A stretch of 37,562 bases of DNA from the NCBI GenBank assembly GCA_022794055.1, contig JAAWEA010000013.1, positions 1 to 37,562 of the forward strand, written 5' to 3'. The DNA is from Clostridia bacterium (GTDB taxonomy: Bacteria > Bacillota > Clostridia > TANB77 > CAG-508). A program made the translations under genes and the position numbers. Under the pieces are notes generated by a model. That model was not told the origin of the DNA. It worked only from the letters and a program-made list of their open reading frames with translations, and did no database searches. Positions 1 through 12,000 of this stretch are shown in pieces; the first letter of the stretch is position 1, and every line of letters begins with the position of its first letter.

Positions 1-3000
1 ATTGCATATAATGTTGTATCTTCATCAATTGTGAATTTACTTCCTGCTTGATATTCTGCCACTAATGATTCTTTATCTGTTGTCCATCCTACGAACGCAT
101 ATCCTTTTCTTTCTGGAATATCACTACTTAATTCTAAGTCATTTCCTTTATGTTTTGTTTGAGCATCTGGAACTTCTACTTCTTCATCTTCTAAGTTATC
201 ATCATAAGTTACTGTAAATGTTGCCTTTTCCCAAACTGCATATAATATCAAGTCTGCATTTTCATTGTATTCATCTCCTGGTTGATATACTGGTTCTGTT
301 GCCTCTTTGTATGTTGCCCATCCTAAGAATTCAAATCCTTCTCTTACAGGAATATTTGTATCTAGATTAATAGGTACATCTTCTGCTTTATTTTGTGTTG
401 CTGGTAGATTTTCTGTACCTTCACCATTATCATTTGCTCTATATTCAACTGTATAAACAACTGAATTATTTAATATGTCAACATCTATTACTGTTTCTGT
501 TGTACATGGTACTGGTGTGTTAATTTTCATGTATTTTTCATTACTTGAATTTATATCGTAAATATACATTTTACCAGTACTTTCTTCTCTTCTGAAGTCT
601 ATTGTCAATTCTAATTCTTCATTAAATTTTACATATCCTTCAGGTGGTGAAATTTCTTTAAATACATATTTATGAATTCCTGGTTCTTTTGGTATTTCCA
701 TTCTTGTTAATCTAGTATCATAATCTTTATCTTGTTCAATATAACAATAATCTAATTTACCTTTACCATAATCATTTTCCATAGTTTCTGTATATACAGA
801 AGTAGAATTTTCATCTGGTAATTGAACTTTGAATATTGCCATATTTTCAATTGGCTCTCTAGTATGTGCATCTACTTTAGTAATATCTAGTGTATATTTA
901 TTAACATCTTTTTCATTGAAGTTATTAATTGTAATATTTAATAAGTCTGCAACTTTACTTCTAATAAATGCATCTCCTGATAGTATCTTAATGTTTTCTT
1001 TAGTATCCATTACTATTTCGCCTTTTTCATTTTCTACAAATGTTACTTCTAATTCAACTGGACTTTCTAATGGTAAATATCCTTCTGGCGCTTCTGTTTC
1101 TGTAATAATATATTTATAAGTTCCTGCTCTTTCAGGTTTTGGTAAACTTTCTAATTTTGCCTTACCTTTATTGTCTGTAGTAAATTCTCCTAAAAATGTT
1201 TCAACCTCTACTGCTTCATATTCTTTTTCTGGTGTTTCAACTTCTCCTTCTTCTGGTTGTTCTGTTGGCACATCTTCTTCTCCTGTTGGTATATCTTCAT
1301 CTGCTTCAGGTTTAACAATTTCTACTAATTCTTCTCCTATCATTTTTACGCTGAATTTTGCTGGACTTTCTGTAATCATTTTTCCTGTCTTTTTATCAGC
1401 TTTATTTAGGATAATAGTATATAATTCGTCTCTAGGTTCATTTACAGGTCTTAAATATATTATATCTCCTTCTTCAGTAGTCTCAAAGTTTACATCTGAT
1501 GAATATGATATTAATTTTCCTGTATTTTTATTTCTATTAAGTCTAAATTCTTGAGTTCCTTCTATTGGTTTAAATCCTTCTGGAGCATCTAATTCAGTTA
1601 TCTTTATGTTAATATTTCCATAACCATTAAATAATGAACTTGTTATTTTTCCATCTTGATCTGTAATAGCTTCCCATGTTGTATTGTATTCTCCATATTC
1701 TTCTTCAACTTCTATCTTAAATTTAGCTCCTGGTATTAAATCTTCATATTCTCCATTGTTAATATGACGTTTTTCTAATACTACTCTATAACCATATTTA
1801 TTGCTTCTTAAAGAATTTATTATTTGTACTTGAATATTTCTAGTTCCTTTTTCTCCATTTACAACAGCATCATCTGGATTACTAATTATTTCATAATATT
1901 TAATTAATCCTTCTGTGTCATATTGTACTTGAACTACAATATCTCCTATTTGCTCATAAAATTGACTTTCTATTTGATGAATTGTATATAATACTGTTTT
2001 TCCTAAATATGGTGTTCCAACTTTAGCTGATGTATTTCCTTGTTCATCTGTCATTGCAGTTGTTACATTTAAGTCTGTTGGTGTTATTTCTGTCTTTGTT
2101 TGTATTTCAGAAGTAATTGTGAATTTTGAACCTTCAATTGGTTCTATTATAGTTTGACCTTCTTCATCTTTCATTTTTACAATGTTGTTAATTTCCATTT
2201 GTGCCTCTGGCTCATTTTTAACTTTTACTAAAACTTCATTTCTTAAATTGTCTACTCTTACTTCTTCTTCGCCAAATCTTCCATCACTTATAATTTTAAT
2301 TTTTGGTATATTCTTTTCATAAGTAACAGCTACTTGCACTTCTCCAGATGTTACTTGGTTTCCAAATTTATATCCTTCTGCTGGTTCTCTTTGGTCAATA
2401 CGAATTCCAATGTTTCCAGTTTCTTTGATGTCTTTTACTTCTATTACACCTTTTTCAATAATATATCCCTTATTGCTTGCATTACTTGTCATTGCTCCTT
2501 CAACTTCTTTAAAGTAGTTAGAAGCTGTTCCTTTTCTTAGTCTAATGTCAAAGGTTGATTCATTAATTCTTAAATTAGATTCTACTTCTTCTAATGCAAC
2601 TTTAATTGTATAAGGATTTCTTGCTTTTATCTCGTCTTCACTTAATATATCTACATAAACATCGTGAGAACCTTTTGGAGCTTCATAAGCTTCTACAAAT
2701 AAGTTATTATTTATAATATCTGTTATATCTGCTACATTATTATAATCTACTTCAACAGTAATTACTCCTCTTGATGTGTATTCTTCTGGTGCTACAATTT
2801 CTGTAACTTCATAAACCATATTTTTATTAACAATTGGATCTCTGAAGCAGAAGTATAATAGTCTTTTATTAGGTCCGTCAATTTCTTCTCGTGCTAAAAC
2901 TTCTCTATCTGAATTTTCTCTTTCTCTTTGTGATACTTCATATCTAACTTCTGGTGTACCTTTTAGAATTACTAAGCTACCATATTCTTCTCCAATAACT

Positions 3001-6000
3001 AATACTATATTGTTGCTTCTGTCTGGTGGTGCTAATTTTACTTCTGCATTGTCACAATCATCTATTATAGTGCTTATAAATCCTTCTTCGTCAACTGTTG
3101 CTGTAATATTTATTATTCCATTTGATACATATCCTTCTGGTGTTGATATTTCTTTAACTTTAATTTTTAAAGTTCTTCCTTGTGTTAACGTTCCTATCTC
3201 ATAATACAATTGTTCTTGAACTTTTGAACTACCTAATTCTGTTCCTAGTAGTCTAGATTTAACCTCGTTGCCTTCATTATCTAATTCTACTAATGAGATT
3301 TCATATTTTACATCTTTGTTATCTTTAACTAATGTAAATGTTGCATATTTAAGTCTATCTGAATCATCTTCATTATCTGTTGCTTCATTTACAATTACAA
3401 CAATATCATTAGAACCTTTTTCGTTTTCAATTGCATCTACTCTATTAGAATCAGTTGTTATATTCTTAATTTTTCCATACATATCGTATTCTACAGTAAC
3501 GTTGAATGTTCCTGTTCCTTTGTAGTCGTTTGGTATAGATAATTCTTCGAATTTATATACTCTTATTTTATTTTGAGGAGTAACACCTAATTCATAATAT
3601 AATTCTTCTTTGGCAGGTGAATCACTTATGTCTGTTCCAATCTCTCTTATATCGGTTAATACTCCATCATTGTTTTCTTGCTCTGTAATACGATATCTTA
3701 CATCTGCAATCTCTTTTACTAATCTAATACTTGATTTTGTTTCATTTTTAAATTTAACATTTATGATTCCAGTTTCTCCATCTACAACAACATCTGCATA
3801 ATTTGGGTTACTATTAGAAATTAAGTCTAAACTATAATCTACTTCTCCCTTTTGAACTTCTATTGTTGTATTATTGTTAATATCACTCTTATATCCTATA
3901 CCTGCTTCTCTTTCTGCAATATTTATTCTTATTAAACCTGATTCTGTTCTAGATAAGCTTCTTGCTAATCCTTCTGCATCTGTTGTAAGATTTAATTTCT
4001 CTCCATTTACAGTTATGTCATATTTTGTTCCAGGTATTCCTAAATCTTCATAGTTTTTGTCTTCATCTTTAACTATTAAATCATAAGCATTATCATTCTC
4101 TATTGTTAATAATATATGAACTGGATTTTCTCCTAAATATTGTAGTTTTCCTCCTAAAGCAACATCTATTTTAACATTGCTTGGGTTATTTGTTACATTC
4201 TTATATTTAATACTTCCATCTTCGCGGAATGTTATTATGAATTGTACAGGTTGAATTTTTCTGTATGTATTTGTTTTTCTGATTTGTGTTATTGTATATA
4301 ATACTTCTCTTTCTTGTTGTGGTGTTTCTTTAAATTCATTTATTTTGTCAATTATACTTCCATTTTCATTCATTGTAAAGTCTTTTTCTATTATTGCATT
4401 TCCGCCTTTTATTTCTTTAGCCTCTACATGATATGTATCTCCTGGAATTGGTTGTCCTGTAAGTTTGTCTTTGTTTACAATTCCCAATTCGATGTCTCTT
4501 GGTTTATTTCCTATCATGTCTAATTCTACATATCTTTGGTTTTTAAATCTTTCTGAATCTATTCTTACTACTTGTTCACCTTGTATTATACGGTAATCCT
4601 TTATTTTTCCTACTTCATTAAATTCTACCTCTAGTTTTACTATCTCATTATTTGGATAGTAACCATTTGGTGTAGAAGTTTGTTCAAAACTATAAACCCT
4701 AGTTTCATTTCTATGTGCTTTTCCTACTGGTACTGATATTTGTCCTATATTATTTGTTATAGGATTTCCTGTAGCACTTTCTTGATCTTTGTTTCCAAAT
4801 AATCTTGATACTTTTTCATTTGTCATAGAATATGTTACGTCTTTTAGTTTCTTTTCATTATAATAGTAATCCATGACATTTAATTTTACTATAAATTGTG
4901 CTTCATTATCAATTGCTACTTCTAAATCTTGTACCATTGTTGGTCTTACTTTGTCAACAGCTTTTCTAATATCTACAGTACTAAATAATTCACTATCACT
5001 TTTTACTTTTGATATTGTTCCATCTTCATTAAATGTTACATAGAATTCAACATTATCTATTGGGAAATGTCCTTGTGGTACTATTGTTTCTGTTAAATTA
5101 TATCTTACAGTTTTTCCTGGCCATATCATTCCTAATGTTGTCATATCTCCAGAATTAATATCTACATTTGAGCCTTGATCTGATTGTACATTAAATTTAG
5201 CATTTAATTTCATATTTTCATCATATTCATCTTGTTTATTAATTTTTATATTAAATTTCCTGTTATATAAGATATTAATTTGTAAGTTGGTAGTTCCTAT
5301 TCCTCCTACTATTTCAGCATTAGGTGCGCCATTTTCATCTGTTGATAGTACATCTGCTGCTGCAATTCTTCCATTCTCATCATAAGATACATGTATTTTA
5401 ACTAGTCCGCTTCCAAAATATCCTTTCCATCCCATTAAAGATGTATTAATATGATATTCATTTTGTCCCTCATTTACATTTGCTCCCCAATATGTATAAC
5501 CTGTTGTTCCATTTGAGTTTGTTGTATAGTATCCAGTTGTTCTATATTCATGAGATGTTCTTGCTGCATATTCGCTACTATTTATATAAGGCATTACTCT
5601 TACATTAGATAATTCTGCTTTTGATATTGCATCTCTTGTTGTTACTTGCATTGTTGTAATTGGTGCATATTTAATTTTTATTCCTAAGTTTGTTCCATCT
5701 AATATTTCAACTTCTAAAAATTCTTGTATATTATTGCAAGATCTTTGATCTTCTATTGAGTATGTTTCAATTCTTCCTTTATCGTCATAATTTACTCTAA
5801 TTTTAGCAATTATTTTTGAGTATTCCCATGTTACATATCTTGGTCTATATTTTTGATATTGCATAGGTGCTGTTGGTTCTTGTTGTTCATATATATAGAA
5901 TTCTCTCCAAGCTTGAGGTGTTCCTCTAGTTCCTGTTGGTCCAATTCCTACTTTTGCCCATTCTCCATCATCTGTTGTTTGATAATTTGCTGATAATATT

Positions 6001-9000
6001 TCTCCCAATCCATTGTATGTATAGTCTATATTTGTTAATCCTGTTGTTCCTCCATAAGAGCCTCCTGGATATGTAGCACTTGTTACTTCTAGTGCATAAT
6101 TTACTATATAAGTCCATGAGCCTGAATAGAATGTTGCACTTAATCTATCTGGTGCTACTTTTATTCTATCAATTGTTGAATCTCCATATAAAGCATTTAT
6201 TAAATCTTCTAATGTTGCTGCTCTATTTTCTGATTCAAAAATCTGTCTTTGAACTGCTGCTATTTTTCTTTCCATTGGTCTTTTGTCGCCTTCTATACGT
6301 GAAGTTCCTGGTCCATAATGTGTACTAATATGATATTTTGCAGCTAATTCTTCACCTGTATACATATCTACAGCTTTTACATTCATAAATAAGTATGGAT
6401 AATGTTTTATTGTTACAGAAATTGTATGTCTTCTTGCTACAACAGATACAAATCTGTCTCCTGCCAAGTATCCAATAGGAGTTGGTCCTCCTCCTGGTGC
6501 ACTTACATTTGTTATTATACCATTTGCATCGAATGTTACATTTACAGCTATTGTAGCTCTAATTGGTCTATACTGATCACTTAAGTTTGATTCAACAATT
6601 TTAACAATTCTTGTTTCATTTCCATTTGGATTACTTGAAATGTATTTTCCAAATTGTATGAAAGTTTCTCCATTTGCATCTGTTACTCCTGTTCCTACAT
6701 AATTTTCATCTGTATGATAATCACTTGTCATTAAAGATACTTCATAATTCATATTTCCTAATTTTATTGATGGATCATATTTGTCTACACTTTCAATATT
6801 TACACCAAATTCTTCTGTTTCAGCATTTACTATTTTTAAGTTAATATCAAATGTGTCTGCATCTATACTTACTATTTCTGTGTAAGAAGAGCCTTTTACC
6901 ATTCTTACTGTATCAGGTATCATTTTTCCATCACTATCATAAGTTACTTCTATTACTAATTCTTCTGATGGGAATTGATATCCAGATAATTTTTCTGTTT
7001 CAGTAATTGTATAAGTTATTGTTTCATTTGCATAATCTTTATCAAATCCTAAAGTTCCTTTTCCTTCTTCATTTGTTTGTATTGTATTTGTATATAATGT
7101 TTCTCCATTTAATGTTGATTCTGCATTAAATCTTAATCCTCTTAAAGCATAAGTTTCATCTTCACTGTCTACTGCTGTAATATTAAATTTAAGCATTTTA
7201 CAGTTTCTAATTACAACATTTATTTCAAAGTTTTCTCTTGGGTTTGTAATTGTTGCTATTTTACTTGCTTCTGCATAGTCATTTCCTTCAATTACTCTTG
7301 TAGATTTTACAAATCCATCTGCATCAAATACAACTTCTACTTTTACATCTGCTAAAATACTTTGATATAAAGCTGCTGGTCTTTTTTCTTTAATTGTATA
7401 AATAACTGTATCATCAATTAATGTTTTATCTAATTCTGCTGTTCCTATTCCATTTTCTACTGTTATTACTTCATCATCTTTTGTTCCTATATCAGATTCA
7501 ACACTATATAATGTTCCTAATAATTTTGTATCTGTATCTAATCTATCTTCATTTTGAATGTGCATCAAGAATGCTGGATAATGTTTTAATGTAATTTGTA
7601 CAATTCCTTTATCATTTCCATTATATCCTTCATCTGTACTTACTGATGGTTGTTTATAAGTTACATCCATCCATCTATTTGCTTCATCTACTAATACTGC
7701 ACTTGTAATTTCACGATTACTATTATAAGTTACTTTTACTTCAAATGATTCTAATTTTACATATCCTGGTGTTACTTTGTTTTCTGTAATTGTATATATT
7801 ACTTCTTTATCTGTTCCAAATACACCATTATATATATTTGCAATTCCATTATCTTTTGTTTTTCCATTAGTTGTATCATCTTTTTGTGAAATTGTGTATT
7901 CGCTTCCTGCCAATGGTGCATTATCAAAATATCCTATAGAATTTATTGAGAATGGTACTTTTGGTTCTACATATACTTTAAGTTCAACTGTTTTTCCATT
8001 TCTACTTACAAATTCTAAGTTGCTAGATAAGTTATTTGGGTCTACTGCTATATTACCAATTTCATCATAAGTTAAGCTAAATGTTTCCCCTTTTATTGCT
8101 TTATATCCATTTATTTCATTTGTTTGTGATATAGTATAGTGTTCTATAGAGTCTGGTGAAACATATCCTACCTCTATATTTGTTGTTCCTGTTGCTGGTA
8201 AATTAACACTTGGTGTTATTTTATATTCAATATTATTAAGTTCTGCTCCTGTAACTTTGTCAATTGTCTGTAAGTTAACATTTAATGGGTCTTGTGGTTC
8301 ATTGAATATTTCTATGTCTATGTCATTTCCATTATCTGTATTTGTATTTGTAATATTCCATACTGTTCCATAATTTGCGTCTGTTTGTGCTGCTAATGTT
8401 GCAACAGAGTCTACCTTTCCTTCTTCTGTAAATACAACTTTTACTGTTATTGGGTCTCTGAACTTTTTATAATATTTTGCTGTTTGTATTTCTCTTATTG
8501 TATATGTTACAGTGTCATCTTTATAGTTTCCTCCTACTCTTGTTACAACTTGTCCTTGTCCATTTGTTAATTTAGATTCTGTTTGTGCTCCTTTGTTTGA
8601 ATAGAAGTAATATCCAAATCCTGGTACACCTTTTGATGTTGTTTTGTCTTTTGTTGTTATTCCAAATTTAAATGTATTTAAGCTATCGTCAACTAAGCTT
8701 ACAGTCATACTTGTTTTTACAGTATTTTCATCAATTCGTATTATGTGTGTATCATCAACTATTAATTTATTAGTTGTTCCATGTAAGTCTATAGCTACTT
8801 CTCCATCATCAGATACTGATTCTATTCTTATCATTTCAGTAGTTCCATTAGTTTGATATCCAATTGGTGCTTTAACTTCAGTAATTTCAATTGTAGTTCC
8901 AGCTGATACAAGAACTCCACTAAATTCTACTGTATCTGTTATTTCTAAATCTCTTCTTACTAATTTTGAACCATCTGGTCTTGTTATTGTAACATCATAA

Positions 9001-12000
9001 ATTGCTCCTTGTAATTCTTGTCCATCAGTATTTACTTTTCTTAAGTCTAATGCAAAGTTACCTACATCATCATAGTTTCCAAATATATCTAAGTATAAAT
9101 TTGATTCATAAGCTATAGGTGATTCATATCCATCAAATGTTTTCTTCTTTATTAAACGATTTCCCCATGTACTTTCTGCATTTGTTATTTCAACATATTG
9201 TTTATTTTCATTATATCTAAATGTTAATTTTAATTTTACTAATGTACTTTCAATGTCTTTTCCATCTTCACCTGTTTCTACTATATATAAGAAATGTTCA
9301 CTGTCTTTTGGTATTTCTACATTTGTTACTTTTATTTTTTCTATTTCAAAGTATCCTTCTCCACCTTTTTGATGAGCACCTGTTAATACTTTTTCATTTA
9401 ATTTTTGTCCATTAGTATTTTCTAATGTATCTGAGTAAACTCTAACTGGTAGACCATTTATTGCAGTACCTTCTTCATCCATTTTATTAACATATAGGTT
9501 TAATAATACACTGTCATTACCTTTTTTTGCATTAGTATGATAATAAATAATATTTTTATCTTCTATTTGTGCTCCGTTTTTATTATCTATATATTCATAA
9601 GGATCTTGTTCATCTATTTTGAATTTTCCATTTTCTTTAATTAGTTTTATAACTTGTTCTGTTTCATCAATTTCATATCCAGGTATACTCTTTGTTTCTT
9701 TTACTGTTATAGTTATGTTATCATTTGCCATTAATCTTGTCATTATTTTTCCATCTATGTCTGTTGCTCTTCCTGATATTTTTCTAATTGTAATTCCATT
9801 ATCGATTGTAATGTCATATTTTGCTCCCTGAATAGGTGTACCTTCTACTCTTTCTGATAATTTAACTTGGAAGTTATAAGCATCTTCTTCATTAATGTCT
9901 ACTCCTATTACGAAAGTAGCTCCTTTATATGTAAATTCTGGAGTTTCATATTCCTCTACTTTTGGAACTTCAACTAATGGTCCTTGAATATTTGATCCAT
10001 CTACTATTTGTCTTTCTCCATTAAATTGAACACTAACTAAAATGTCTTCTGTAATTTCAGAGTATCCTCTTGGTAAGCTACTATTATCTATTACTATTTT
10101 ATATTGATAGATGTTAGCTTCTTGTGGTTGAACTAAGAATCTTGCTATTCCATCTTCTCCAACAATTCCATCATATTCTTCATTTGTCATTGTTCCAATA
10201 AGTTTTACTTTTACTCCTGGCAATGGAATATCATGTTCTTCTATATCCATAACTTTTACTTGAATCATACTTTGTAGTGCATTCATTTCACTTTCTAGAT
10301 TCAATTTTACTTTATTTTCTGCTGATAAAGTTGTTATTTTAAGATCTGTTGGATCAGATGCCATCTTTGATATTTCTCCATCTGATCTAAGAATAGTAAA
10401 TGTTTTTGTAGCAGTATCATGGTAATATCCTACTTTTGGTCTTACTTCTGTTACTTTAATCTCTATAAATCCACTTCCTGGGATTTCTAAAGCAATTTTT
10501 CCATTTTCATCTGTTATTTGATTTTCATAAGTTACTGTTTCTTTTCCTGTTGTTGATATTCTTGTTGATTCTATAGTATATATTGCTCCTTCTAGTTTGT
10601 CATTTGTATTTATTTTATCAGATAATTCTAGTTCAAAATTAAATTTGTTGTTACCTTTATTTTCATTTAATACATCTACTACTACATAACCAGAATTTCT
10701 TCTTTCAGCTGATACATTTTCATTATATTTCTTCTTTATTCCACCTTCTGGGATTTCTCCATTTTTAAATGTTATTTCAAGTGTTACATTTCCCATTGGT
10801 TCATAGCCTTCTAGTTCTGTTATTTGTGAAAGTATATAATCATAAGTTCCATCTTTTGGCATTACTGATGGTGAAAATCTTATATGTCCATGTCCATTTG
10901 TATTAGCAGTTGTTCCATATAATGCTTTTAAATCTTCTTTATTATTTATTGTTGGTTGTATTAATCTAAACTCTGCACCATCAAGTTTTAATGATGTATT
11001 ATCTTTTTCTGATAGAAAAACATCTAAATTAAATATTTTTGTTTGTATAGGAAATACCATGTCTATAGTTCTATTTTCATTATTTATTTTAGAAACTTCC
11101 ATTTTGCTTGTTTCTGGTACAGATAGTAATTTTCCTTTTGGTTCATTATATACTACAAATATTCCATTATTTGTTGCAGAATTATATCCTACTTTATTTA
11201 CAGTTGCTTCTAAATGAAATGTTAAATTTCCTCTTGTTTTTAAATTGTCTACCACAATATTTCCATCTGAATCTGTTGTTAATGTATCATTAAATACATT
11301 TGTTCCTTTTTCATCTTGAACTGTAACTTTAACTTCAATACCTTCAACAGGTAATGTTTTATATTCTCCATTTACTGCTTTTATTTTTACACTATATTTT
11401 TTGCATAACAAAATAATTGGTGAATCTGATACATCATAATTTTCTCTTACACCTCTTTGGTCATAAGATATATTCATATTTGAACTTGTTTCTAATTCTT
11501 TATATGCATCATTTTCATCTATTGTCATATTATCTTTTAATGTTAATTTAAATTGTACTGTAGATGTAGTATTTGCATTAAGAGTATCTACTCTCCATAT
11601 ATATCCATCTGCAGTTGCTTCTATTGCAGTATTTTCTGGGTCTACTACACTAAAGTTAAAATATTTTAAAATTTTATCAGAGAATACGTCTTTTACTTCT
11701 ATATTTTTTAGGGATTTATTCAAACTCTCTATGATTGAATCTGAAGTAATTTCATCAATCATATAAGTATCTCCAATTGTTGAAACACCTTCTACTTCAT
11801 AAGATTCTCTAGTCATATTTGTTAAAACTGTAATAACACCTATTCCTTCAGTTTGCAAACTTTCTACTTTTTTCATAGTATCTGTAGCATCTGTAAATGC
11901 AATTAGAAGTTTACTATTATTTGTATTAGTAAATGTAGTTTTTGCCACTTCTAAGCTTTCATCAACAGAATTTCCATATGTGTTTGCTAATTGATTTATT

